Below the pieces are notes generated by a model, which was not told the DNA's origin, did no database searches, and saw only the letters and a list, made by a program, of their open reading frames with translations. From Paraburkholderia fungorum (GTDB lineage: Bacteria; Pseudomonadota; Gammaproteobacteria; Burkholderiales; Burkholderiaceae): 64,000 nucleotides of DNA. Positions 36,272-45,447 of the stretch are shown here, one piece after another. Each line of letters begins with the position of its first letter. Positions within the stretch are counted from its first letter, which is position 1. The stretch covers positions 1 through 64,000 of the forward strand of contig NZ_MCAS01000001.1 in NCBI RefSeq assembly GCF_003610895.1, read 5' to 3'. Position numbers and translations under genes: made by a program.

Positions 36272-36760
36272 ATGGCAAAAAACTCCGTGGCGCGCGATCC
36301 GCGCCAGACTCCGCTCGACCGTCTGTACGCCCGCCCGGGTTTCATGATCCGGCGTGCCCATCAGATCTCGACCGACCTGTTCATCGAAGCCTGCGCGGCG
36401 CTCGACATGACGCCCAGCCAGTACGGCGTGCTCTATATCCTGTTCCACAGCGGCCCGCTCGAACAGATTGGCATTGCCCGCCTGATCGGCCTCGACCGCT
36501 CAACCACGGCGCTCGTCGTCAAGATCCTGAGCGAGCGCGGCCTGCTCGAAAAAACAAAAAGCGAAACCGATCAGCGCAAAGTGGAAATCTCGCTGACCGA
36601 AGCGGGCCGGCAGTGCTTTCGCCAATGCGAGCGCTACGCCCAGAAATCGGTCGATGCGTTGCTCGCACCGTTCGAGCCTGCCGAGCGCACGCAGTTTCTT
36701 GCGTTGCTCGACAAGTTCGTTTCGCACTTTAACGACAACACGCGCGTAACGCTGGGGTAA
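36272..36760 (+). CDS. MarR-family regulator of the gentisate operon
   Basis: 162 residues from ATG 36272 (MAKNSVARD). Winged helix-turn-helix core: TPSQYGVLYILFHSGPLEQIGIARLIGLDRSTTALVVKILSERGLLEK, then the wing ...SETDQRKVEISLTEAG. MarR proteins usually repress catabolic operons and release DNA on binding an aromatic ligand. Last gene of the operon, 121 bp after the isomerase. Putative operators at 33407-33431 and 33523-33545 could be its targets. A hairpin immediately after its stop codon serves the convergent gene. Confidence 0.88.
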   Translation: MAKNSVARDPRQTPLDRLYARPGFMIRRAHQISTDLFIEACAALDMTPSQYGVLYILFHSGPLEQIGIARLIGLDRSTTALVVKILSERGLLEKTKSETDQRKVEISLTEAGRQCFRQCERYAQKSVDALLAPFEPAERTQFLALLDKFVSHFNDNTRVTLG

Positions 36761-36793
36761 AACGGATCGGCGAGTTCTTACCCGCCGACCCGT
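36759..36793 (-). terminator. Terminator for the family-5 solute-binding protein gene
   Basis: On the minus strand an 11-bp stem (one G-T pair; arms 36783-36793 and 36762-36772) is followed by TTTT at 36762-36759. Confidence 0.65.
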
Positions 36794-36839
36794 CTATTAC
36801 TCACGCCGCTCGTTGGAGAAACACGGCGGCGCCCACGGA

Positions 36840-38429
36840 TTACTTCGCCGGTGCGGCGTCAAACCCGTACATCTGCGAATCGACACGCGGCACGATATGA
36901 ATCCCGTTGCGTGCGGCGAACGTCGAAACCTGCAGATGAGTGGGGATGATCCCCACTTCGTCGTGCAACACCTTCGACGTTTCCTGGTAAAGCGCTTCAC
37001 GCTTCGCATCGTCGACCGTTGCCAGCCCCGCATTCAGCGGCTTCCAGAAGTTCGGCGAATCGTACGTCTGGATGTTGATCTTGCGGAACGGATTGTTGGT
37101 CGGATTCGAGAACAGCGATTCGAGCTGCACGCCCATGTCGCCCGCATCCGCGCCCCAGCCGATCATGAAAAAGCCCAGTTGCAGCTGATTCACGCGCGAG
37201 ATGAACGTGCCCATCGGTTGCGTCTCGACCTTGGTCTTGCAGCCAATGCGCGTCAGCATTTGCGCGACACCCTGGGCCAGTTGCGAATCGTTGACGTAGC
37301 GGTCGTTCGGCGCAAACAGCGTGAGCGAGAAGCACTCGGGGTAGCCTGCTTCGGCCAGCAGTTTCTTCGCTTCGTCCGGCTTGTACGGATCGGGCGGCAA
37401 CGCCGGGTTGTAGCCGAACATCGTGCTCGGCACACTGTTCTGCGTCGCCACGCCCAGGCCTTGCAGAACACGATCGACCAGCACCTGGCGATTGATCGCG
37501 AGCGAGAACGCACGGCGCACGCGCACATCCTTGAACGGATTCTTGCCCAAGGGCTTGCCGTTGTTATCCGTGACGTACGGCGCGTTGTCGTTTAGCTGAT
37601 TCATCACCCAGAAAACCATCAACGTGCTGGGTTTCGTGTAGACGGCAAGCTTCTTGTCCGCCTTGATCCGCGCAACGTCCGCGCTCGGCACGTCGATCAC
37701 CGCATCGACGTCGCCCGACAGCATGGCTGCCACGCGCGCCGCCGCATTCGGCAGGATACGCACCGTCACCTTGTCATAGGCCGGCTTGTCGCCCCAGTAC
37801 GCGTCGTTGCGGACGAGTTCGACGCGATCACCGCGCAAAAAGCGGGAAAACTTGTACGGCCCGGTGCCGACCAGACCCTTGCCGGTTTCGAAGTCGTCGC
37901 TCTTGAGCCCCTGCGTGTCTTTCTTCGACAGCATGAAGATCATCGACAGATAGTTGGGCAACACGGCCAGCGGTCGCGCTGTAGTCAGCTTGACCGTGTA
38001 CGGATCGACCACCTGCACCTTGGTGATGTCTTTCGTGAAGACGCCGAAGGTAGCCGGCGAATTGGTCAGCGTATCGGGGCGCGCGAGCGAGTAGACCACG
38101 TCATCCGCCGTGAAAGGCGAGCCGTCCTGGAACTTGACGTTCTTGCGCAGCTTGATTTCCCACGTCTTGTCGTCAAGCGGTTTCCACGACTCGGCAAGCC
38201 CGGGTTGCAGGCGGCCGTCTGGCGACATGTCGATCAGCGGCTCGAACACATTACGCGCAACGTTGCGGTTGCCCGGCAAGTTGGCGAACTGCGGGTCGAG
38301 CGACGTGACGTCCGCGCTCACCCCATACTTGAATTCCGCTGCACCTGCATTCTGCTGCACAAATACGCTCGCGGCCAACGCACCAGCCATTACCGCCAGC
38401 CGGCCCAAGCCCCGCAATGTTGTTCCCAT
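36840..38429 (-). CDS. Family-5 ABC transporter solute-binding protein (DppA/OppA-like)
   Basis: 529 residues. Signal peptide (MGTTLRGLGRLAVMAGALAA...NAGA, cleaved about residue 30). The mature part starts EFKYGVSADVTSLDPQF and contains LAESWKPLDDKTWEIKLRKNVKF and DGSPFTADDVVYSL, the signatures of the extracellular SBP family 5. Such proteins bind peptides, nickel or diverse organic ligands. The cognate membrane and ATPase genes are likely those at 40147-44099, separated by a divergent porin gene, which suggests import of the compound degraded by the adjacent catabolic genes. GGAGACGGAG precedes the ATG. Confidence 0.9.
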   Translation of the reverse strand: MGTTLRGLGRLAVMAGALAASVFVQQNAGAAEFKYGVSADVTSLDPQFANLPGNRNVARNVFEPLIDMSPDGRLQPGLAESWKPLDDKTWEIKLRKNVKFQDGSPFTADDVVYSLARPDTLTNSPATFGVFTKDITKVQVVDPYTVKLTTARPLAVLPNYLSMIFMLSKKDTQGLKSDDFETGKGLVGTGPYKFSRFLRGDRVELVRNDAYWGDKPAYDKVTVRILPNAAARVAAMLSGDVDAVIDVPSADVARIKADKKLAVYTKPSTLMVFWVMNQLNDNAPYVTDNNGKPLGKNPFKDVRVRRAFSLAINRQVLVDRVLQGLGVATQNSVPSTMFGYNPALPPDPYKPDEAKKLLAEAGYPECFSLTLFAPNDRYVNDSQLAQGVAQMLTRIGCKTKVETQPMGTFISRVNQLQLGFFMIGWGADAGDMGVQLESLFSNPTNNPFRKINIQTYDSPNFWKPLNAGLATVDDAKREALYQETSKVLHDEVGIIPTHLQVSTFAARNGIHIVPRVDSQMYGFDAAPAK

Positions 38430-38610
38430 CTCCGTCTCCTATATGTGCAGAACCCGCAAGGGTACCCGCTTTATTGAGGGAGCCCTCAATGACTTGACGG
38501 CTCCCCTCTGAAAACAGCGCACCGAACTGAAACATCCGCGCATTAACGGCAACTGCGCGACTGCGTCACTTCGTGTTTACGAGCATCTTCGCCGCGCCAA
38601 ATTTCTTTCT

Positions 38611-38633
38611 GTATAACTATATTATCGTTATAC
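38611..38633. promoter_or_regulatory. Perfect inverted repeat GTATAAC-N9-GTTATAC
   Basis: Arms 38611-38617 and 38627-38633. The repeat covers the -10 region of the leftward promoter. Spacing and sequence suit a FadR-type GntR dimer. GTATAAC recurs at 55532-55538 before the gntR gene at 55657, and AACTATATTAT recurs (reverse strand) at 44208-44218. Confidence 0.55.
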
Positions 38634-38650
38634 ACTTCTATCGAAGTCAA
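38621..38650 (-). promoter_or_regulatory. Promoter for the solute-binding protein
   Basis: Leftward TTGACT (38650-38645), 18-nt spacer, GATAAT (38626-38621). Confidence 0.5.
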
Positions 38651-38828
38651 GCACTGCTCAAGTTGATGACGGGCGATGCAGGACCGCCGTGCAGCCTTTC
38701 GTTTCCACAACGAAATGGTTGCGCGTGCAACACGTTGCGAGGCGGGAACAACTGCGAACGAAGCCTCGCAAAACATGCGGCATCTTCAACAAAACTGGCG
38801 CAGACTATTCATGGAAAGGAGACAAACA

Positions 38829-39911
38829 ATGAGAAAAACCCTCGCGGTACCCCTTGCTGCGGTTTCACTTTGTACTTTTTCAGCGGGTGCGCAGGCGCAG
38901 AGCAGCGTAACGATTTACGGGATCGTCGATTCGGGCATCAGCTACGTAAGCAACAGCAACGGTCACTCCGCCTGGGTCTTCGATACGGGTGTACCTCAGG
39001 GCAACCGGCTCGGCTTCAAGGGCACCGAAGATCTGGGTGGTGGCCTGCAAGCGCTGTTTCGCCTTGAAAACGGTTTCAACCTGAACGACGGCAGCATGGG
39101 CCAGGGTGGCCTCATGTTCGGGCGCCAGGCTTACGTGGGTCTCGCGAACCAGATCGGCACGCTGACGCTCGGCCATCAATACGATTTCATGGGCGACATC
39201 ATTGGCAACTATTCGATCGCCTACATTGCCGGCGTGTATGCGTTCCATCCGGGCGACTACGACCGCGTATCGGGCGACCGGCTGGATAACACGGTCAAAT
39301 TCGTCAGCAACAATTTCGGCGGCTTCACCGCTGGCGCGATGTACGGCTTCGGCAATACGGCGGGCAACTTCCATCAGAACAGCTCGATGAGCTTCGGCCT
39401 GACCTACGATCATGGCCCGCTCAGTCTCGGCGCGGCCTATACGGACATCAATAACTTCCGCATCAATCCGACCAACGATCTGGGCGTCAACACGCTATTC
39501 GGCCAGCCGCTAACGGGTAGCGCGATCGTGGCCGACAGCATGAAAACATGGGGGCTCGGCGGCAGCTATTCGATCGGCAATGTTGGCATCATGGCGAACT
39601 ACACCGGCACGCGGATCTCGTACATGGGCAATTCGGCGACACTGAGCACCGTGGAAGGCAGCTTGCTGTACCACTTCACACCGGCGCTGGTCGTGGGCGC
39701 GGGGTACGCCTATTCGAAGCTCGAGAGTTCGCACTGGGGCCAGACGTCGGTTGGGATCGACTACTTCCTGTCGAAACGCACCGACCTGTATGCTCAGGCG
39801 AACTATCAACTGGCGAGCGGTGACGGTACGCGCGCGGTCATTCTGGCACTGCCGACGTCGAGCACCAACAAGCAGCTCGTCGCTGGTGTTGGCATACGCC
39901 ACAAGTTCTGA
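38829..39911 (+). CDS. Outer-membrane porin (Gram-negative porin, GBP type)
   Basis: 360 residues from ATG 38829 with AAAGGAGACAAAC upstream. Signal peptide MRKTLAVPLAAVSLCTFSAG...AQA, then SSVTIYGIVDSGISYVSN, the standard start of Burkholderiales 16-stranded trimeric porins. Other family text: GNRLGFKGTEDLGGGLQALFRLENGF, MFGRQAYVGL and the terminal VAGVGIRHKF with C-terminal Phe needed for Bam-mediated assembly. Divergent from the solute-binding protein and likely co-regulated with it, giving an outer-membrane entry route for the imported substrate. Confidence 0.93.
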   Translation: MRKTLAVPLAAVSLCTFSAGAQAQSSVTIYGIVDSGISYVSNSNGHSAWVFDTGVPQGNRLGFKGTEDLGGGLQALFRLENGFNLNDGSMGQGGLMFGRQAYVGLANQIGTLTLGHQYDFMGDIIGNYSIAYIAGVYAFHPGDYDRVSGDRLDNTVKFVSNNFGGFTAGAMYGFGNTAGNFHQNSSMSFGLTYDHGPLSLGAAYTDINNFRINPTNDLGVNTLFGQPLTGSAIVADSMKTWGLGGSYSIGNVGIMANYTGTRISYMGNSATLSTVEGSLLYHFTPALVVGAGYAYSKLESSHWGQTSVGIDYFLSKRTDLYAQANYQLASGDGTRAVILALPTSSTNKQLVAGVGIRHKF

Positions 39912-39979
39912 CACGGGTTCAAATCGATTGATCGCGAGACGTGCCGCTCGATAGCGAGAGCCGAGCGGCACAATTTGAT

Positions 39980-40001
39980 GCCGGCGCAAGCCGGCTTTTT
40001 T
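39980..40001 (+). terminator. Rho-independent terminator after the porin
   Basis: GCCGGC-GCAA-GCCGGC followed by six T. Confidence 0.88.
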
Positions 40002-40056
40002 GCGCCGGCACACTAGAACTCATGCGCACAGATCGGCTCACATTTGTGCGGCCCAC

Positions 40057-40110
40057 GAAAAAGCCCGGTGTGAATCGCACAGCATTGCTGCCATGCAATT
40101 CACACCGGGC
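40057..40110 (-). terminator. Rho-independent terminator of the ABC transporter operon
   Basis: Perfect 13-bp stem (40098-40110 with 40063-40075), inner CAGCA/TGCTG stem, then a TTTTTC tract on the minus strand (40062-40057). Confidence 0.82.
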
Positions 40111-40146
40111 CAGGCTTCAGGCGTGACGCGCCGTTAGTCGATCAGA

Positions 40147-41133
40147 TCAGATCAGATGACAGGCCGCGAATTGTCCGTCGGCAGCGCGCTTCAGTTCGGG
40201 CACGGCCTCTTTGCAAACCGGCAACGCGTGTGGGCAGCGCGGATGGAAGTAACACCCCGAAGGCGGATTCAGCGGCGACGGAATCTCGCCCTTGATGGCA
40301 TAGAAAGTCTTCTTGCGCTTGTCGAGCGACGGCACTTCCGCCAGCAATGCCTGCGTGTACGGATGCCGCGGATTCTGATAGACCTGCTCGGTGGGCCCCG
40401 ATTCGACTATCTTGCCCAGGTACATCACGACAATGCGATCGGCGATATGACGCACCACACCCAGATCGTGGCTGATGAACAGATAGGTCAGCCCGAGCTC
40501 TTCACGCAGCTTGATAAACAGATTCAGCACCTGTGCCTGGATCGATACGTCCAGTGCCGCGACCGATTCATCGCAAACGAGAAACTTCGGATTCACCGAC
40601 AGCGCCCGCGCGATACCAATGCGCGCGCGCTGGCCGCCGGAGAACTGATGAGCGAAACGGTCCATTGAATCCGGATCGAGACCCACCCGCTCAAACAGCG
40701 CGCCGACGAAGTCGCGCGTATCCGCCTTGCGAATGAAACCATGCACGTGCGCCCCTTCCGCCACGATATCCGCGGCCCGCATACGCGGATTCAGCGACGC
40801 GTACGGGTCCTGGAAAATCATCTGGATATCGAGTTCGGCGCGATTGCGCTCGCGCCGTCCGAGCGACGCCATGTCCGTATCCTGCCAGTAGCGTTGGCCG
40901 CTGGTCGGCCAGTAGACGCCCGCCGCGAGACGGCCGACCGTCGACTTGCCACAACCGGATTCGCCGACCAGACCGACCACCTCGCCCGCGCTGACGCTCA
41001 GGCTCAGATCGGTGACCGCATGCACGCCTTTCGGCGCTTGCCGTCCAGTGACTGCCCGGACAAAGCGGCCGGTCGCATCCTGTCTGGGCGCGAACGTCTT
41101 CGTAACGTTGCGCAATTCGAGCAGCGGGGTCAT
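40147..41133 (-). CDS. Dpp/Opp-type ABC transporter ATPase (DppF-like)
   Basis: 328 residues. Walker A GESGCGKST near residue 57, ABC signature FSGGQRARIGIARAL, Walker B-type FLVCDES followed by ALDVS, and the C-terminal oligopeptide-transporter tail with CYFHPRCPHALPVC (Cys-rich insertion typical of DppF/OppF). Energises uptake together with the DppD-like ATPase. The ATG overlaps the previous stop by 4 bp (ATGA), with CGAGGAG upstream. Last gene of the four-gene transporter set. Confidence 0.93.
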   Translation of the reverse strand: MTPLLELRNVTKTFAPRQDATGRFVRAVTGRQAPKGVHAVTDLSLSVSAGEVVGLVGESGCGKSTVGRLAAGVYWPTSGQRYWQDTDMASLGRRERNRAELDIQMIFQDPYASLNPRMRAADIVAEGAHVHGFIRKADTRDFVGALFERVGLDPDSMDRFAHQFSGGQRARIGIARALSVNPKFLVCDESVAALDVSIQAQVLNLFIKLREELGLTYLFISHDLGVVRHIADRIVVMYLGKIVESGPTEQVYQNPRHPYTQALLAEVPSLDKRKKTFYAIKGEIPSPLNPPSGCYFHPRCPHALPVCKEAVPELKRAADGQFAACHLI

Positions 41134-42116
41134 GCAATCTCCTCGTGTTCGTCGACGACGGGCCGGATACAGCGAACCATGTGGCCGTCGTGGTCAATCG
41201 ATTCGGCAATCTCGTGCGCGCATTCGGGCACCGCGGATGAGCAGCGCGTACGGAACGCACAGCCGCCGCCCAATGCGAGCAGCGAAGGCGGTGCGCCCGG
41301 AATCTGCCGCAACATCACGCCTTTGGGATTGCGGCTCGGAATCGAATTCATCAAGCCGCGCGTGTACGGATGGCGCGGCGTATCGAGCACCTGATCGACG
41401 CTGCCGTATTCGGCAATCCTGCCGCCATACATCACGCACACGCGATCCGCGAGCCCCGCGACCACCGAAAGATCATGCGTGATCCAGATCAGCGCTGTGC
41501 CCGAGTTACGGCAGAGTTGCTGGATTTCGCCGAGAATCTGCGCCTGAATGGTGACGTCGAGCGCGGTGGTCGGTTCGTCGGCGATCACCACCTCGGGCCG
41601 GTTGATCAGTGCGATCGCAATCGCAACGCGCTGACGCATGCCGCCGGAGAACTGATGCGGATAACACTTCAGACGCTCGTCCGGTGCGGGGATGCCCACT
41701 TGCGCAAGCGCGGCGCGCGCTTCGTCGAGTGCCGCGCGACGGCTCATCGGCCGGTGCGCGAGCACCGCCTCGACCATTTGCGTGTCGATACGCAGCACGG
41801 GATTGAGCGTCATCATCGGATCCTGAAAGATCATCGAGATCCGGTTGCCGCGAATCTTGCGCCACTGCGCTTCGGTGCAGCCGGCCAGCTCCTCGCCCGC
41901 AAGCTTGATGCTGCCGCCCACCACCTTGCCGGGGGGATCGATCAAACCGAGGATCGAATAACCGGTTTGCGATTTGCCGGACCCCGACTCGCCCACCACG
42001 CCCAGAATCTCGCCGCGCGCGACGCTAAAACTCACACCGTTCACCGCTTTCACGATACCGCGCGGCGTCGTGAAGTGGGTGCACAGATTGTCCACCTGCA
42101 ATGCGGGCTGAGTCAT
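41130..42116 (-). CDS. Dpp/Opp-type ABC transporter ATPase (DppD-like)
   Basis: 328 residues. Walker A GESGSGKSQTG near residue 40, signature FSGGMRQRVAIAIAL, Walker B VIADEPTTALD, switch His in LIWITHDLSV, and C-terminal CAFRTRCSSAVPEC of the oligopeptide ATPase subfamily. The start overlaps the permease stop by 4 bp. Confidence 0.93.
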   Translation of the reverse strand: MTQPALQVDNLCTHFTTPRGIVKAVNGVSFSVARGEILGVVGESGSGKSQTGYSILGLIDPPGKVVGGSIKLAGEELAGCTEAQWRKIRGNRISMIFQDPMMTLNPVLRIDTQMVEAVLAHRPMSRRAALDEARAALAQVGIPAPDERLKCYPHQFSGGMRQRVAIAIALINRPEVVIADEPTTALDVTIQAQILGEIQQLCRNSGTALIWITHDLSVVAGLADRVCVMYGGRIAEYGSVDQVLDTPRHPYTRGLMNSIPSRNPKGVMLRQIPGAPPSLLALGGGCAFRTRCSSAVPECAHEIAESIDHDGHMVRCIRPVVDEHEEIA

Positions 42117-43120
42117 TTCTTCAACCTCGGGTTAAGCACATCGCGCAGGCGATCCGCCATCAGGTTCAGGCACAGCATCAGCAACAGCAGCGCGACGCCG
42201 GGGAAAACGCTGATCCAGTAGGAACCGGACAGCAGGTAGTTGTAGCCGTTCGAAATCAGCAGCCCGAGCGACGGCTCCGTAATGGGCAGCCCAAGGCCGA
42301 GAAACGACAGCGTCGCTTCGAGCGAGATCGTGGTCGCCATTTGCACGGTGGCGACCACCAGCAGCGGCGGCACGCAATTGGGCAGCACATGGCGGAAGAT
42401 AATCCGCGTGTCGCTGAGCTTCAGGCAGCGCGCCGCTTCCACATACTCCTTGCGCAGCTCGACGAGCGCCGAGCCGCGCGCGGTACGCGCATACACCGCC
42501 CATTGAACCAGCACGAGTGCGTAGATGATCTTGTCGACGCCTTTGCCGAACGCCGCGATGAATACCAGCGCAATCAGAATCGAAGGAAACGAAAGCTGGA
42601 TGTCGGCGAGCCGCATGATCAGCGCATCGACCTTGCGTCCGTAGAACGCGCCGACAAGACCCAGCGCGACACCGATCACCAACGCGAGCACGGTACAGGC
42701 GAGGCTCACATATAGACTCGTGCGCATGCCGAAGAGAATCGCGGAAAGCATGTCGCGTCCCTGGTCATCAGTGCCGAGCCAGTAGATGTGCGACCCCATC
42801 GACGCATGCGCGAGCGGCGGCAATTGCGAATCGCTCAGGTCGAGCTGTGCGAGATCATAGGGATTCTGCGGCGCAATCCACGGCGCGAATACCGCCAGCG
42901 CGGCAATCGCAAGGAATAGCACGAGCCCGATGAGTGCAAGTTTGCTCTGGCGGAATTCGCTCCACAGCGCGTTGAGTTGACCGCCCATGCGGGCAAATCG
43001 ATGCGGGCGTTTCGCCGGCTTTACGGCGGAAACCGTGGAAACTGTGGAGTCTGCGGAATTGGCGGGTACAGCCGATTGAACTCGCGGTTCGGCCATGGTC
43101 GTTCCTGTAGTGGGTCCCAT
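42113..43120 (-). CDS. Dpp/Opp-type ABC permease (DppC-like)
   Basis: 335 residues. A low-complexity Ser/Thr/Val leader (about 40 residues) is followed by a first membrane helix (LALIGLVLFLAIAALAVFAPW), a periplasmic loop with WLGTDDQGRDMLSAILFGMRTSL (the DppC-type segment) and five more helices. The coupling helix region contains EAARCLKLSDTRIIFRHVLPN. The ATG at 43120 lies two bases after the dppB-like stop, with GGAGG nine bases upstream. Confidence 0.92.
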   Translation of the reverse strand: MGPTTGTTMAEPRVQSAVPANSADSTVSTVSAVKPAKRPHRFARMGGQLNALWSEFRQSKLALIGLVLFLAIAALAVFAPWIAPQNPYDLAQLDLSDSQLPPLAHASMGSHIYWLGTDDQGRDMLSAILFGMRTSLYVSLACTVLALVIGVALGLVGAFYGRKVDALIMRLADIQLSFPSILIALVFIAAFGKGVDKIIYALVLVQWAVYARTARGSALVELRKEYVEAARCLKLSDTRIIFRHVLPNCVPPLLVVATVQMATTISLEATLSFLGLGLPITEPSLGLLISNGYNYLLSGSYWISVFPGVALLLLMLCLNLMADRLRDVLNPRLKK

Positions 43121-43121
43121 G

Positions 43122-44099
43122 TCAATTCACCTCCGTCGTCACCGAGATGCGCGGATCGAGCAGCGAATACAGAACGTCGACGACCAGATTGATCAGCATA
43201 TAGATCGCCCCGACGGTCAGCAGATAGGCAATGACCACCGGGCGGTCGAGCGCGTTGATCGAATCGATCAGCAGTTTTCCCATGCCTGGCCACGCGAACA
43301 CGGTTTCCGTGACGATCGAAAACGCGATCAGCCCGCCCAGGTTGATGCCGATCACCGTGACGAGCGGGATCATGATGTTCTTCAGAATATGCACGCCGAC
43401 AATGCGCGATGCGCTCAGTCCTTTGGCTCGCGCGAATTTGACGTAGTCGGTCAATGCGGTTTCGCGCGTCGACGAATACGCGAGCCGGATAATCAGCGCG
43501 ATGTTGAAGAGTGCGAGATTCAGCGCCGGCAGCAGCAGGTGCTTCCAGCCGTCGAGCGTCAGAAAGCTCACCTGCATGCCGAGCCATGACGTCGTCGTGC
43601 CGCGTCCGCCTGAAGGCAGCCAGCCAAGCAGCACCGAGCAGACCAGGATCAGGATCAGCCCGACCCAGAACGTCGGCAAGCTGAAACCGATCGTGGACGA
43701 TGCGGTAATGAGGCGCGAGGAAAGTTTCTCGGGCCGCAATCCCGCGTACATGCCAAGCGGAATGCCGATGACGATGGCCATCAGCATGGCGATCACCGAC
43801 AACTCGAGCGTCGCGGGCATACGCGTGACGATCATCTGCGCAACCGGCGCCCCGGTCAGGAACGACGTGCCGAAGTCACCGTGCAGCGAATGTGTGAGGA
43901 AGCGCCAGTACTGGAGCCACCACGGCTGATCCAGTCCGAGCGACGCGATGATGCGTGTGCGCATCTCGGGTGTGGCGCTGTCGGGGACCATCAGCGCAAT
44001 CGGATCGCCCACCACGTAGACGCCGGCAAACACGAGCAGCGACATCGCCCAAAGCGCAAGGACGCTCTGGAACAGTCTCCGCAGAATAAACTCAAGCAT
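43122..44099 (-). CDS. Dpp/Opp-type ABC permease (DppB-like)
   Basis: 325 residues with six membrane helices: N-terminal LEFILRRLFQSVLALWAMSLLVF, then LDQPWWLQYWRFL.. HGDFGTSF, typical of DppB. The EAA-like coupling loop is YVKFARAKGLSASRIVGVHILKN. First gene of the transporter operon, with its own AT-rich promoter region upstream (44200-44221). Confidence 0.92.
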   Translation of the reverse strand: MLEFILRRLFQSVLALWAMSLLVFAGVYVVGDPIALMVPDSATPEMRTRIIASLGLDQPWWLQYWRFLTHSLHGDFGTSFLTGAPVAQMIVTRMPATLELSVIAMLMAIVIGIPLGMYAGLRPEKLSSRLITASSTIGFSLPTFWVGLILILVCSVLLGWLPSGGRGTTTSWLGMQVSFLTLDGWKHLLLPALNLALFNIALIIRLAYSSTRETALTDYVKFARAKGLSASRIVGVHILKNIMIPLVTVIGINLGGLIAFSIVTETVFAWPGMGKLLIDSINALDRPVVIAYLLTVGAIYMLINLVVDVLYSLLDPRISVTTEVN

Positions 44100-44160
44100 G
44101 AATTGTCTCGCTCCAACGGGGGATCACTTCAAGCGACAGGACTTGTATTTGCCTGTTTGT

Positions 44161-44190
44161 GGCCACGGATGCTGCGGGCAGTCCGTGGCC
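44161..44190. other. 9-bp inverted repeat in the leader of the transporter operon
   Basis: GGCCACGGA (44161-44169), 12-nt loop, TCCGTGGCC (44182-44190). It lies between hisC-like and dppB-like genes without a T-run. May be a terminator for the upstream transcript or a 5' leader structure. Confidence 0.4.
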
Positions 44191-44199
44191 GGGCTTTCT

Positions 44200-44221
44200 C
44201 GATAAGTATAATATAGTTTAA
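44200..44221. promoter_or_regulatory. AT-rich promoter/operator region of the transporter operon
   Basis: AAGTATAATATAGTTTAA stands out from GC-rich flanks. Its reverse strand contains AACTATATTAT, shared with the inverted-repeat region 38615-38625. Confidence 0.4.
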
Positions 44222-44239
44222 TTTAGGTGAGTTTCCATC

Positions 44240-45367
44240 TCACGCGTTGACGACCACCAGTTCGCGCAGCGCCGTGAAGAACCGTTCGTTTTCCTGCGGC
44301 AATCCAACTGTAATGCGCAACCACTCGCCGAGCCCGTAGTCCACCACCTTGCGCACGATAATGCCGCGCCTGAGCAGTGCGTCGAACAGCTCGGCCGAAT
44401 TCCCGACTTTGATCACGACGAAATTGCCCTGGCTTTTCACGTATGGGAGCCGCAGCGCGTCGCAGACTTCGTAGAACCGCTCGATGCCTTCACGATTCAG
44501 GCGATACGATTCGTTCAGGTAGTCGTCGTCGTTCAGCGCGGCGATGGCGGCGGCCTGCGCCAGTGAATTGACGTTGAACGTCTGCCGCACACGATTCAGA
44601 AGATCGGTGACGTAAGGCGTGGCGATTGCAAAGCCGACTCGCAAACCGGCAAGGCCGAACGCCTTCGAGAAGGTGCGCGACACAACGAGATTCGGATAAC
44701 GCCGCACAAGCTCGGTACTGTCGTAGCGATGATGCGGTTCGAGATACTCGTTATAGGCCTCGTCCAGCAGCACGACCACGTTGGCCGGAATACGATCGAG
44801 AAACGAGGTGAGTTCGCCGACGCTGAAGAACGTACCGGTCGGGTTGTTCGGATTCGCGAGGTAGACCACGCGCGTATCGGCGTTGACCGCCTGCGCCATG
44901 GCGTCGAGATCGTGGCCGTAGTCTTTGGCGGGCACGGCGACCATGCGCGCGCCGGTTGCCTTGACCGCGTTCTGCCACGCCATGAACGCATATTGCGACG
45001 ACACGGCATTGCAATCGCTACCCGGTTGCGCCGCTTGCAGGAACGCCCGCGCAACGAGTTCGAGAATGTCGCTCGAACCGTTGCCAAGCGTGATCCAGTT
45101 CCGTTCAACGTTGTACTTCTGGCCCAGCGCCACTTTCAGCGCATGACCGTTCGGATCGGGATAGCGAGCGCCGCTGTTGATGATCGCGTCGATTGCCGCG
45201 CGTGCTTTCGGCGGCATGCCGAGCGGATTTTCATTCGATGCGAGCTTGATGATGCTGGCTTCCGGCAGCCCGTATTCACGCGCCGTTTCTTCGATAGGCT
45301 TGCCTGCCTGATAAGGCTTCAACGAGCCGACGTAGGCCGGAGCGACAGGACGCAATTCGTTTGTCAT
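44240..45367 (-). CDS. HisC-like class I/II aminotransferase
   Basis: 375 residues from ATG 45367; the longer open frame to 45640 overlaps the HD gene. Fold-type I PLP aminotransferase of the histidinol-phosphate aminotransferase group: IKLASNENPLG at about 40, RYPDPNG, YLANPNNPTGT at about 165, LLDEAYNEY, and the PLP-lysine motif SRTFSKAFGLAGLRVG with Lys235. HisC makes histidinol phosphate, but here the gene is at the end of a catabolic operon, far from other his genes. A second, degradative or substrate-specific role (transamination of an aromatic or related keto acid) is inferred. Confidence 0.85.
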   Translation of the reverse strand: MTNELRPVAPAYVGSLKPYQAGKPIEETAREYGLPEASIIKLASNENPLGMPPKARAAIDAIINSGARYPDPNGHALKVALGQKYNVERNWITLGNGSSDILELVARAFLQAAQPGSDCNAVSSQYAFMAWQNAVKATGARMVAVPAKDYGHDLDAMAQAVNADTRVVYLANPNNPTGTFFSVGELTSFLDRIPANVVVLLDEAYNEYLEPHHRYDSTELVRRYPNLVVSRTFSKAFGLAGLRVGFAIATPYVTDLLNRVRQTFNVNSLAQAAAIAALNDDDYLNESYRLNREGIERFYEVCDALRLPYVKSQGNFVVIKVGNSAELFDALLRRGIIVRKVVDYGLGEWLRITVGLPQENERFFTALRELVVVNA

Positions 45368-45447
45368 GGGAATACCTTTGCTGACTTCGATAGAGGAATG
45401 AGAATGCGTGGCGCGCCGCCGGCGCGCCATGTTCGGCCACCGGGCGA

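Larger units (their letters stand above)
38430..38828. other. Divergent regulatory region, solute-binding protein / porin
   Basis: 399 bp. An AT-rich core at 38600-38650 has a perfect inverted repeat and a leftward promoter, listed separately. A frame open from 38676 leads into the porin but the signal peptide begins at 38829. Confidence 0.55.
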
